The notes: generated from the sequence alone by a model not told the origin. A stretch of DNA of 6,679 nt from DATLAN01 sp035527455 (GCA_035527455.1 DATLAN010000527.1:1-6679), one strand, 5' to 3'; positions 1 to 6,521 are shown, numbered from the stretch's first letter. A program made the numbers and translations.

Positions 1-200
1 AGGGGCGAGGGGTCAGGGGCGAGGGGCGAGGGGTTAGGGACGAGGGGCGAGGGGTTAGGGACGAGGGGCGAGGGGTGAGGGGCGAGGGGTGAGGGAGTTG
101 TTGGGGCACTCCCTTCTCCTCCGTCGCTCGTCCCTCGTCCCTCGCCCCTCGTCCCTTCTTCTCTCGCCCCTCGCCCCTCGCCCCTCGCCCCTTCTTCTTC
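1..200. repeat. Heptanucleotide inverted-repeat block inside a coding sequence
   Basis: Positions 1-91 are thirteen consecutive 7-bp units of the form AGGGGNN (AGGGGCG, AGGGGTT, AGGGACG, AGGGGTG and one AGGGGTC). Positions 129-156 and 165-192 hold eight units of the complementary type (CGCCCCT or CGTCCCT), interrupted by a TC-rich octamer at 157-164 and ended by a CTT run. The two arms are inverted relative to each other around a short spacer, so the block could fold into a long imperfect hairpin. Three units make 21 bp, or seven codons. In the frame of the minus-strand gene the left arm encodes PSPLVPN/PSPLAPD heptads and the right arm encodes Gly/Glu/Arg-rich sequence, with no stop. The left boundary lies outside the window. 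This looks like an expanded, possibly mobile, non-autonomous repeat; no transposase or CRISPR feature is present. Confidence 0.9.
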
Positions 201-1721
201 ATAGGTTGCCAGCACCGTGGCACCCGGCCGCGGGCCTGCCACGCGGGCGCAGCCCGAGAGCAGCGGCAGCCCGGCCAGCTTCGGTTCGCCCTGCGCGGTG
301 GGGAAGAAGCCGGCGATGTTGGCGAAGATCGGGTGGTGGGTGCCGTCGGGGGTGAGCGTGGGCAGGAAGGGCTCGTCGATCTGGCCGATGTCCGGACCGC
401 CCAGTTCGACCGGCAGGATCTCGCCCAGCGGCGTGCCGTCGTAGCCGCCGGGGCCGAGGCTGTGATAGCCGCCCAGCATCACCAGCCCCGCCCCGTCGCG
501 CACCCGCTGGACGAACAACTCCTGCTGTTCGGGCCGAATATACGATGCGTCCAGGTCGCCGAAGATGAAGACGTCGAACGTATTGACCGTCTCGGCGTCG
601 TCGGGAATCGCCGTAAGGACCAGGTCGGGAATGTTCGTCCGCCTGAGGAACTTGTTGGGCCGGGTCTGCACCAGCGAACAGAATTCCAGGTCCGGGTCCT
701 TGGCCAGAAAACGATCGACCAAGGCGCCGTACTCCGGCCGTAGCGTGCCCTCGAGGTACAGCACGCGGATGCCCGGCTCGACCACCATCGCCATGGCCGA
801 CCGTTGGTTGTTCTCTTCGATCTTCTCTTCGGCCACCGCGGCCACGTGGACCGTGTAGCTGTGGCGGCCTTTGGTCTCGGGCCGGAACTCGAACTCGACC
901 TCCTGCGACCCTTCGAGCTGGTCCAGCGTCAATTCCGCCTGGCCGATCTCCCGCTCGTCCTCGCTGAGCACCACCGTGATCACCCGGCCGGTCAGCCCGA
1001 CGCCCTCGACCGAGGCCGTGATCCGGGCCTTGTTGCTGAGCAGCAATCGGTCCGGGCAGTCGATCCCGGCGACTTGGATGTCGCGATACGACAGGTCGTT
1101 GCGCAAACTGGCGCCGACGCCCACGGTATGGACGACCGTTTTCATCCGGGCGGCCTCCTCCAGCGGGTCGCGGGAGGAGTTGTGGATGCCGTCGGAGAGC
1201 ATGACCACCGCCTCGGGCTCGACCGGGCGGTTCTCGGCGTCTCGTAGCTTGCGGCTGAGGCTCATCGCCCCAGAGAGCGAGGTCGCGTTGCCGTCGGGCT
1301 TCGCGGCGGCCAGTTGCTCCAGCCCGGAGAGCGGTTGGGCCTGCTCGGAGAATTCGATCAGGTACAGGTCGAAGTCGCCTTCAAGCTGTCCCCACCACTG
1401 TTCGATCCGGCTGCGGGCCTGGTTGAAGCGGGTGACGCCCGTGGCGTCGTCGGAAATGCTCATCGACGAGGACGTATCCAGCAGGAAGACCAGCGACGGC
1501 CGCTCCTTAAGTTCCTTCTGATAACTGAGCACCGGGCGGAACAGCAGCAGCACGATCAGCAGGATCGCCGCCACCCGCAGCGCCAACAGCCCCCTCCACT
1601 GCCGGGCCTCGAGTGTCCCGAACGCCCGATAGTAGAAGACCCCGACCAACACGACCGCCAATCCGGCGACCGCCAGCATGGTCCAGACGCGATAACCTTG
1701 ATCCAGGGAGATTTCGAACAC
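1..1721 (-). CDS. Membrane-anchored vWA / glutamine-amidotransferase-like protein, C-terminus off the left edge
   Basis: At least 573 residues are visible; the gene reads leftward with no stop before the window edge. GTG at 1719-1721 is chosen as start because it gives MFEISLDQGYRVWT just ahead of the first membrane helix; the next ATG (1677-1679) falls inside that helix, and a TTG at 1767-1769 is a longer option. No clear ribosome binding site precedes it. Two hydrophobic segments lie at about residues 14-31 and 46-63. A von Willebrand A domain follows (about 75-210) with a complete metal-binding MIDAS set: D82-x-S84-x-S86, T147 and D177 in LSDG. A beta-rich domain (about 215-310) comes next, then a class I glutamine-amidotransferase-like fold (about 317-505; VLYLEG, FIFGDLD, GAGLVMLGGYHSLGPGGY). 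Planctomycetes carry many such uncharacterised proteins; the role is probably metal-dependent protein binding at the membrane. From residue 508 the sequence becomes Glu/Gly/Arg-rich and then PSPLVPN-like, encoded by an inserted repeat. The family is fairly clear; the function is unknown. Confidence 0.85.
   Translation of the reverse strand, partial: MFEISLDQGYRVWTMLAVAGLAVVLVGVFYYRAFGTLEARQWRGLLALRVAAILLIVLLLFRPVLSYQKELKERPSLVFLLDTSSSMSISDDATGVTRFNQARSRIEQWWGQLEGDFDLYLIEFSEQAQPLSGLEQLAAAKPDGNATSLSGAMSLSRKLRDAENRPVEPEAVVMLSDGIHNSSRDPLEEAARMKTVVHTVGVGASLRNDLSYRDIQVAGIDCPDRLLLSNKARITASVEGVGLTGRVITVVLSEDEREIGQAELTLDQLEGSQEVEFEFRPETKGRHSYTVHVAAVAEEKIEENNQRSAMAMVVEPGIRVLYLEGTLRPEYGALVDRFLAKDPDLEFCSLVQTRPNKFLRRTNIPDLVLTAIPDDAETVNTFDVFIFGDLDASYIRPEQQELFVQRVRDGAGLVMLGGYHSLGPGGYDGTPLGEILPVELGGPDIGQIDEPFLPTLTPDGTHHPIFANIAGFFPTAQGEPKLAGLPLLSGCARVAGPRPGATVLATYEEEGARGEGRGAREEGTRGEGRGTSDGGEGSAPTTPSPLAPHPSPLVPNPSPLVPNPSPLAPDPSP
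92..114. repeat. Perfect hairpin at the centre of the heptamer inverted repeat
   Basis: AGGGAGT at 92-98 pairs perfectly with ACTCCCT at 108-114 across a 9-nt loop (TGTTGGGGC). It is the symmetry centre of the larger inverted repeat: the G-rich units lie to its left and the C-rich units to its right. It sits inside the open minus-strand reading frame, so it is unlikely to be a transcription terminator, and no T-run follows on either side. Confidence 0.7.
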
Positions 1722-1783
1722 GGCAGCGGGATGGTCTTGTGCTGAGACATTTCGGAAGGGAGTCCCCAATGTCGTCAGCCACT

Positions 1784-1812
1784 ATCATGGATGCGATGGT
1801 CTCTAAAATCAA
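1784..1812 (-). promoter_or_regulatory. Weak candidate sigma-70 promoter for the vWA gene
   Basis: On the minus strand TTGATT (1812-1807) is followed after 17 nt by CATGAT (1789-1784). Each box matches its consensus at 4 of 6 positions. It would start transcription about 50-60 nt upstream of the proposed GTG start at 1721. The spacing is right but the boxes are poor, so this is only the best candidate seen in the divergent gap. Confidence 0.25.
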
Positions 1813-1843
1813 GAGGTTTGCACCCCAGTCTATGGGACGGTTC

Positions 1844-1871
1844 TTGACAGCCGGCCGGTCGCGAGTACATT
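1844..1871 (+). promoter_or_regulatory. Sigma-70-type promoter for the beta-propeller gene
   Basis: A perfect -35 box, TTGACA (1844-1849), is followed after 16 nt by TACATT (1866-1871), a 4/6 match to TATAAT. The expected transcription start is near 1878, leaving a leader of about 40 nt before the gene at 1918. The spacer is GC-rich and one base short of the optimum. The position in a divergent gap and the perfect -35 make it credible, although promoter consensus in planctomycetes is less well fixed than in Escherichia coli. Confidence 0.5.
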
Positions 1872-1917
1872 GGCGCTGTGGGAGCATGGCTGAGTGTACC
1901 GGATGTAAGAGGGAGAC

Positions 1918-3525
1918 ATGATGAGGTTCAGGCTGAGACCAGTAGTCCTTGCAGCGTCACCACAGTTCATGCGGTGCCGGACGTGGGGCATTCTTGCCGT
2001 CGCCGTGCTGCTCCTCTTGCCCGAGGCCATTGCCGCGGATTGGCCGCAATGGGGTGGAACTTGCAGCAAGAATATGGCGTCCGACGAAAAGCCATTGCCC
2101 GAATCTTTTGTGCCCGGAACGAAGGATACACGAACCGGCACCATCAAGATGGAGACCGCGGCCAACGTGAAGTGGGCTCGCAAGGTCTGCCAGAGTACCT
2201 ACTCCACGCCGGTGATCGCCGGCGGCAAGGTCTTTCTTTGCGGTTATGAAGATCCGGGGGGGATCATCACCTGCGTGGACGAGAAGACGGGGGAAGTCCT
2301 TTGGCAGTGGCGGGGCGACCCGTCGGCACACCGTTTCGGAATCTGTTCGACTCCCGTGGTCGAAGGAGATCGTTTGTACGTTGTCAATCAGGGTTCTGTG
2401 GTGATGTGTTTGGATGTGAACGGGGAGCCGAAAGGGTCGGACAATCGCGAAGCGAAGGTCTTGTGGACGTTCGACATCCACAAGGAGTTCGAAACAGAAC
2501 CGGCCGACGTCTTCTGCGGGTCCTGTATTGTCGACGGCGACCTGCTCTACGCACCCACCTCTAACGGAATCGACCCGTTGGGGGAAAGACGGCACAAGAT
2601 GTTCCTTTACGGGAACAGACCTGGATCCAAAGACGGGCGCGTCATTGTGAAGGACCCGGAAGTCTATCGCGTCACGTCGCCGGAGGCCCCGAACGTGGTC
2701 GTATTCGAGAAGAAGACCGGGCGGTTGGTGGCCACGGATGACGCACCGATCGCCGAAAACCTGCTCAAAGGCCAGTGGTCCTCGTTGGCCGCCGGCCGCG
2801 TCGGCCAACGGAGCCTGGTGTTTTACGGCGGCGGTGATGGGCAATGCTATGCCTTCGAGTCGCCGGCAACGGCACCTGGACAACCGATCCAACTGAACAC
2901 CGTGTGGTCCTACGACTGCAATCCCGCGGAGTATAAGGTATTCGGCGACGTGCCCATGATCGTCCACTACTATCTTGGCGACACCCGGTGGGGAGGTACG
3001 CTGAATGAGAACGACGGGACGTTTGCCGGCATGGGCGAGATCATCGGCACGCCCGTTTTCTACAACAATCGTATCTACGTGGCGATCGGCCGCGATACTG
3101 CCATGGGCCGGGGACGCGGCGCGCTGCAGTGCATCGATGCCACGAAGACGGGAGACATCACCGAGGCCGGCAGAATCTGGACGTATCAGGGGCTGGACTG
3201 GACTTGTTCGACCGTTTCGATTGCGGACGGGCTGGTCTACGTTGCCGACGTGGCAGGACGTTTGCATTGCGTCGACGCCGAAACGGGACACGCCCACTGG
3301 ATTCATGAAACCAACTCCAGGCACCAGTTGGGCTCGACGTTGGTGGCGGATGGAAAGATCTATATGCCCACCCAGAAGGGGCTGTTTGTCCTGGCGGCAG
3401 GCAAAGAAGAACGGCTCCTCAATCATATCTACCTTGGTGCGCCGATCTATTCTACACCGGTGGCGGCCAACGGCACCCTCTACGTCGTATCGAGCAACGG
3501 CTGGATCTGGGCCGTCCACAATTGA
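1918..3525 (+). CDS. Exported PQQ-like beta-propeller repeat protein
   Basis: This 535-residue protein has an N-terminal signal peptide: a basic start, a hydrophobic core at about residues 24-35 and an AIA site, so cleavage is likely after residue 39. The mature end begins ADWPQWGG, a motif common at the start of planctomycete PQQ-like propeller proteins. Blade motifs recur along the chain: STPVIAGGKVFLCGYE (96), CVDEKTGEVLW (119), STPVVEGDRLYVVNQG (144), GDLLYAPTSNG (207), GTPVFYNNRIYVAIG (377), ADGLVYVADVAGRLHCVD (436), ADGKIYMPTQKG (477) and NGTLYVVSSNGWIWAV (518). It therefore probably forms a single seven- or eight-bladed propeller of the BamB/PQQ-repeat superfamily in the periplasm, acting in binding rather than proven catalysis. 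ATG at 1918 and ATG at 1921 both follow GAGGGAG (1909-1915); the second has the better spacing. ATG at 1969 (residue 18) would give a more typical signal peptide but lacks a binding site. About thirteen cysteines, including C200-G-S-C203, are unusual. The family is clear; the substrate is unknown. Confidence 0.9.
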   Translation: MMRFRLRPVVLAASPQFMRCRTWGILAVAVLLLLPEAIAADWPQWGGTCSKNMASDEKPLPESFVPGTKDTRTGTIKMETAANVKWARKVCQSTYSTPVIAGGKVFLCGYEDPGGIITCVDEKTGEVLWQWRGDPSAHRFGICSTPVVEGDRLYVVNQGSVVMCLDVNGEPKGSDNREAKVLWTFDIHKEFETEPADVFCGSCIVDGDLLYAPTSNGIDPLGERRHKMFLYGNRPGSKDGRVIVKDPEVYRVTSPEAPNVVVFEKKTGRLVATDDAPIAENLLKGQWSSLAAGRVGQRSLVFYGGGDGQCYAFESPATAPGQPIQLNTVWSYDCNPAEYKVFGDVPMIVHYYLGDTRWGGTLNENDGTFAGMGEIIGTPVFYNNRIYVAIGRDTAMGRGRGALQCIDATKTGDITEAGRIWTYQGLDWTCSTVSIADGLVYVADVAGRLHCVDAETGHAHWIHETNSRHQLGSTLVADGKIYMPTQKGLFVLAAGKEERLLNHIYLGAPIYSTPVAANGTLYVVSSNGWIWAVHN

Positions 3526-3675
3526 CCCGTTCGGCGATGCTCCGCGCCGCCGGGGGCAGACAATCGGCCTGAAAGCAGTACCATCGTGCCCCACGGCGGT
3601 CTTGTTCCGTCATTCGATTTCTGGTACCGTCCGCCGGCCAACCGAAGAAGACGGATCCCGGCGGAACGTGCATCG

Positions 3676-4605
3676 ATGAGAAAATGTTTGTTTGTCGGGT
3701 TGTGGGCCGCTTGCGCGGCGGGGGCCGTGTTGTATGCGCAGGAGCCGGCCGCCCTTCTCCGGCAGATGCCCGAGGCGTCGGTCGTCCGCCGTTTGCCGCC
3801 CCTCGAACCCGTGTTTCCCCATGGGGAGACCATCCCACCCGGGGTCCCGTCGCCGCAAGAGAATCTTCCCCCAGCGGACTCGACCGGTACGGAGCCGAAC
3901 GACCCGCTGGCGGAGATCCTTCCCCCGGAGGAACTCATCGCGCCGCCGGTGGTGAAGATCTGGGAAGGCAGCGTGGAACTTGGCCTGGACGGGGCCGAGG
4001 GCAACACGCAGGCCTTCAATCTCAAGTTCGGTGTCGACGCCAAGCGAAAGACGGACCGCAATGTCTTCACGCTCGATCTGGACTACCGCAAGAAGACCGA
4101 CCGGGCGCGCGAAACGGCGAACCGGGCCTTCCTGGACTGGCGCTATGAATGGCTCTTGCAGGATTCGCCGTGGACCTGTTTCACGCACGGCACGGTCGAT
4201 TACGACGAATTCCAGGCGTTCGACGTACGCGTGACGACGGACATCGGCTTGGGCTACCAGTTCATCGAGACGGACCGGACGACCTTCGCCGGCCGGGTCG
4301 GTAGCGGCTTCTCTCGCGAAATCGGCGGCCCGGACGACAACTACGTCCCCGAGGCCGTATTCGGGCTGGATTACGAGCGCAAGCTGACGAACCGTCAGAA
4401 GCTCACCATGAAGATCGACTACATGCCCGACGTGACCGAGTTCAACGATTTCCGCCTGCACACGCGAGCCGGCTGGGAGATGCTGATCGACCGGCAGATG
4501 AACCTCAGCCTGAAGCTCAGCGTGCTCGACCGCTACGACGGCACCCCCAACGGCGCCAAGCCCAACGACCTGGACTACACGGCCGTGCTGCTGTGGAAGT
4601 TCTAG
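3676..4605 (+). CDS. DUF481 (YdiY-like) outer-membrane beta-barrel protein
   Basis: The protein has 309 residues counted from ATG 3676. An in-frame ATG at 3586 exists, but 3676 is preferred because it puts the signal peptide MRKCLFVGLW...AVLYA at the very N-terminus, with cleavage near residue 21 (LYA|QE). A proline-rich linker spans residues 41-92 (PPLEPVFPHG, IPPGVPSP, ILPPEEL). The rest (about 96-309) consists of alternating beta-strand segments typical of DUF481: WEGSVELGLDGAEGNTQAFN, then strands with paired aromatic and charged residues. The chain ends in VLLWKF; a terminal Phe is the usual C-terminal signal for Bam-dependent outer-membrane barrels. DUF481 proteins are small barrels of unknown function, and the E. 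coli member is described as salt-induced. The gene lies 150 bp after the propeller gene on the same strand. No good promoter or terminator is seen between them, so co-transcription is possible. Its 3' end faces the regulator gene across 32 bp. The family call is good; the role is unknown. Confidence 0.87.
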   Translation: MRKCLFVGLWAACAAGAVLYAQEPAALLRQMPEASVVRRLPPLEPVFPHGETIPPGVPSPQENLPPADSTGTEPNDPLAEILPPEELIAPPVVKIWEGSVELGLDGAEGNTQAFNLKFGVDAKRKTDRNVFTLDLDYRKKTDRARETANRAFLDWRYEWLLQDSPWTCFTHGTVDYDEFQAFDVRVTTDIGLGYQFIETDRTTFAGRVGSGFSREIGGPDDNYVPEAVFGLDYERKLTNRQKLTMKIDYMPDVTEFNDFRLHTRAGWEMLIDRQMNLSLKLSVLDRYDGTPNGAKPNDLDYTAVLLWKF

Positions 4606-4637
4606 GCCGGCCGGTCTTGTTCAGTTATCCACGACGG

Positions 4638-6212
4638 TCACGATGGGCTCGTGCCCCGGAATCGCTTCCAGTCGATTCCCAGTCTGCGCATTCTGGCACG
4701 GAGCGTGTGAGGGTTGATCTTCAGCAACACGGCCGCGCCGTACGGCCCTTCGATCCGCCCCTTCGTGACAGCCAGGGTCGCTTCGATGTGTTGCCTCATC
4801 GCGGTGTCGAGGGGCACGATCTCGGGTGAGGACGGGAGCCGCGCAGACTGTTGCTTGTCGTCGCGGGTCGGGGAACCGGTGGGGCCAGCCGTCACGCCCA
4901 GTGCCTTGGCTACTTCCAGGCGTTTTCCATCGCCCAGGATGGCGGCTCGATCGATCACGGCTGCCAGTTCGCGCACGTTGCCCGGCCAAGGGTAGGAGGT
5001 CAACAGGCCGATTTCTTCGGGTGAGGGCATGGCCAACGGCAAACCGAAGCGCGTGGCGGCACGCTCGGCGAAATGCCGGGCAAGCTCCGGGATATCATCG
5101 CATCGCTCGCGCAGCGGCGGCAGAACGACGGGAAAAACTGCAATGCGGTACCAGAGGTCTTCGCGGAACCTGCCATCGGCCACCATGGCAGCCAGGTCGC
5201 GGTGGGTGGCGGCCACGATCCGCACGTCCACGTGGACGGATTGCTGGCCTCCAACGCGCTCCAACCAGCCGTCCTGGAGTATGCGGAGCAGACGGACCTG
5301 GGCGGCAGGCGGAAGTTCGGCGATTTCGTCGAGGAGAAGCGTGCCGCCGTCAGCACGCTCGAACCAACCTTTGCGCCTCTCGACTGCACCGGTGAAGGCG
5401 CCCTTCTCGTGGCCGAACAGTTCGGAGTCGATCAGTTCGGGTGGAATTGCGCCGCAGTTGACCCGAATCACCGGGCCGGCGGAACGCGACGAGCGGGTGT
5501 GAATGGCTCTGGCAAGGAGTTCTTTTCCAGAGCCGGTCTCTCCAAAGACGAGGACCGGCACGTCGGAGCGCGCCACCAACTCGACCCGCTCCATAACCGC
5601 ACGCAGCCCCGAGCCCGCACCGACAATCGTATCCACCAGCTTGTTCCGCCCCAGGCGGGTCAGCAGCGAACGTTTGTCCGCTTCGGCAGCTTCTCGAAGC
5701 GCTGCCATCTCGCGAAGCCGACGGTCGTTGTCCAACGCCACCGAGAACGGATCCAGCAGCACCTGCATCAAGGCCAGGTGCCGGACGTTGAACGCGCGCT
5801 GCGGTGCGGCGACCAGCACCAACACGCCCGAGCACTCGCCCCGAACACTCAGGGGGCCGACCAGCACGTCGCCCTCGGTTCCGGCTGGTACCATAGTCGC
5901 CAACTCGCCGCTGAGCGATGCGCGTCTGCCGCGCTGCGAGACTTCACCGCGCCGGCACCACGCCAGCAACGCTTTCATGCGAGACGGCGAACATTCCGTG
6001 CGGGCGTCCGGTTGAAGGTGTTCTGATGCTGCCAATCCCACGGCCACGGTTTCCAGGCAGCCGTGCTGAGGAACGATTCGCCGCACGAATATCCGGTGGA
6101 TCGGCATGTGCCGCGCCAGAATCGCCGAGATCGTCTCCGTCGATTCTCGGATCTCGATGTGACGGCAGGCCTCTTGCCAGACGCTCAAGAGGACGGTCTG
6201 GAACTTTTCCAT
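4638..6212 (-). CDS. Sigma-54-dependent transcriptional activator (GAF, AAA+, Fis-type HTH)
   Basis: This 524-residue enhancer-binding protein activates RNA polymerase carrying sigma-54 by ATP hydrolysis. The N-terminal 165 residues or so look like a GAF sensory domain; no phosphoreceiver domain is present, so the signal is probably a small ligand or a protein contact. The AAA+ domain (about 194-425) is complete: Walker A GETGSGKE (224-231), the sigma-54-contacting loop GAFTGA (271-276), Walker B TLLLDE (291-296), sensor I RIVAATHRDL (331-340), FREDLWYR (349-356) and WPGNVREL (409-416). A variable linker leads to a Fis-type helix-turn-helix (about 472-513; GPYGAAVLLKINPHTLRARMRRLGID), similar to FhlA/NorR-type regulators. 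FhlA itself controls formate hydrogenlyase, but no such genes are seen here, so no symbol is given. The start is ATG 6210-6212 with only a weak AGGG upstream. The gene is divergent from the one at 6522 and faces a sigma-54 promoter in the gap, which makes local control of that gene likely. Confidence 0.95.
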   Translation of the reverse strand: MEKFQTVLLSVWQEACRHIEIRESTETISAILARHMPIHRIFVRRIVPQHGCLETVAVGLAASEHLQPDARTECSPSRMKALLAWCRRGEVSQRGRRASLSGELATMVPAGTEGDVLVGPLSVRGECSGVLVLVAAPQRAFNVRHLALMQVLLDPFSVALDNDRRLREMAALREAAEADKRSLLTRLGRNKLVDTIVGAGSGLRAVMERVELVARSDVPVLVFGETGSGKELLARAIHTRSSRSAGPVIRVNCGAIPPELIDSELFGHEKGAFTGAVERRKGWFERADGGTLLLDEIAELPPAAQVRLLRILQDGWLERVGGQQSVHVDVRIVAATHRDLAAMVADGRFREDLWYRIAVFPVVLPPLRERCDDIPELARHFAERAATRFGLPLAMPSPEEIGLLTSYPWPGNVRELAAVIDRAAILGDGKRLEVAKALGVTAGPTGSPTRDDKQQSARLPSSPEIVPLDTAMRQHIEATLAVTKGRIEGPYGAAVLLKINPHTLRARMRRLGIDWKRFRGTSPS

Positions 6213-6267
6213 GGGTACACCCTGTGATTATGAACAGAAATGCCAGCACATATGACGGCCCATGTCC

Positions 6268-6273
6268 AGTATA
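6268..6273 (-). promoter_or_regulatory. Possible -10 box of the activator gene
   Basis: On the minus strand TATACT (6273-6268) matches TATAAT at 5 of 6 positions and lies about 55 nt upstream of the activator's ATG. No acceptable -35 box is found 16-18 nt further upstream; that stretch overlaps the inverted repeat starting at 6294. If real, a protein bound to that repeat would overlap the -35 region and could control the activator's own expression. Confidence 0.3.
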
Positions 6274-6293
6274 TGTTACAGAATCGCCGTTTG

Positions 6294-6315
6294 ATTCGCC
6301 AGAATTCCGGCGAAT
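6294..6315. promoter_or_regulatory. 22-bp palindrome, candidate enhancer site for the activator
   Basis: ATTCGCC (6294-6300) and GGCGAAT (6309-6315) are perfect inverted arms. The 8-bp centre AGAATTCC contains the self-complementary GAATTC, so only one base pair of the 22-bp palindrome is mismatched (A6301 against C6308). A related half-site, GAATCGCC, lies 12 bp to the left at 6281-6288. The palindrome is centred about 128 bp upstream of the start predicted for the sigma-54 promoter at 6406-6422, a usual distance for enhancer binding proteins, and about 92 bp from the activator's ATG. The Fis-type HTH of that activator would be expected to bind such a dimeric site. The symmetry is seen directly; the binding is inferred. 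Confidence 0.6.
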
Positions 6316-6392
6316 GCGACCACAGTGGACCAGGGAATGCTTCGCAGGCTGCCCAGTTTGCCACGTTTTCGCGTCTGCGCGGGGCCGGAACC

Positions 6393-6410
6393 GCCGACAC
6401 GGGTGTCGGC
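6393..6410. repeat. Perfect 18-bp palindrome overlapping the -24 box
   Basis: GCCGACAC (6393-6400) and GTGTCGGC (6403-6410) are perfect 8-bp inverted arms around a GG centre. The right arm contains the GG of the -24 element, so a protein bound here would compete with sigma-54 polymerase. As single-stranded DNA or RNA it would be a stable hairpin, but no T-run follows, so a terminator is unlikely. It may instead be a copy of a dispersed palindromic repeat. Confidence 0.6.
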
Positions 6411-6422
6411 ACGGAGTTTGCT
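6406..6422 (+). promoter_or_regulatory. Sigma-54 (-24/-12) promoter
   Basis: The sequence TCGGCACGGAGTTTGCT matches the sigma-54 consensus YTGGCACGRNNNTTGCW at 13 of its 14 specified positions; the only mismatch is C for T at 6407. The essential GG (6408-6409) and GC (6420-6421) are separated by exactly 10 bp. Transcription would begin near 6432-6433, giving a leader of about 90 nt before the GTG start at 6522. A sigma-54 activator gene lies directly upstream and points away. There is no competing sigma-70 promoter of quality in 6316-6521. Confidence 0.75.
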
Positions 6423-6508
6423 CTACGGGAGTGGAGCGGCTGGACCGGCTGTGCGTCGCTGTTCGTCCCGCGTGCCGGTTTACCCCGGCGGGGGGCCGCC
6501 TCGATCAG

Positions 6509-6514
6509 AAGGAG
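6509..6514 (+). promoter_or_regulatory. Strong ribosome binding site for the GTG-start gene
   Basis: AAGGAG lies 7 nt before the GTG at 6522-6524. It is the best Shine-Dalgarno sequence in the window and decides the start of the gene at the right edge. Confidence 0.8.
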
Positions 6515-6521
6515 ATCGGGA

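Noticed and set aside
1..192. CRISPR array
   Set aside because: The units are only 7 bp, contiguous and without spacers, and the two arms are inverted; no cas gene is present.
333..1521. Several plus-strand open frames opposite the vWA gene
   Set aside because: They are antisense shadows. The minus frame ending in phase with position 198 gives a continuous, domain-bearing protein that explains the region.
1870..1886. A second sigma-54-like site, TTGGC...GCA, upstream of the propeller gene
   Set aside because: GG-N10-GC spacing is kept, but four of the 14 specified consensus positions differ, including both T's before the GC. The overlapping TTGACA-16-TACATT promoter explains the gene better.
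3532..3549. Possible terminator hairpin after the propeller gene (CGGCG, 8-nt loop, CGCCG)
   Set aside because: The stem is only 5 bp and a GC-rich stretch rather than a T-run follows.
1957..3594. A 545-codon open frame on the minus strand opposite the beta-propeller gene
   Set aside because: It is the antisense of a well-supported secreted protein. Its translation is rich in Arg, His, Val and Asp without recognisable domains, as expected from a GC-rich shadow frame.
3586..3675. A 30-residue N-terminal extension of the DUF481 protein from ATG 3586
   Set aside because: It would place an Arg/Pro-rich stretch before a clear signal peptide, which would block normal export; ATG 3676 starts exactly at the signal peptide.
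5073..6026. A 317-codon plus-strand open frame opposite the activator gene
   Set aside because: The minus strand here encodes a complete sigma-54 activator with all motifs; the plus-strand translation is low-complexity and has no domain signal.
6242..6257. TGGCA-like sequence on the minus strand as a sigma-54 promoter for the activator itself
   Set aside because: The -24-like half (TGGCAT) is present but the -12 element lacks the essential GC at the correct spacing.
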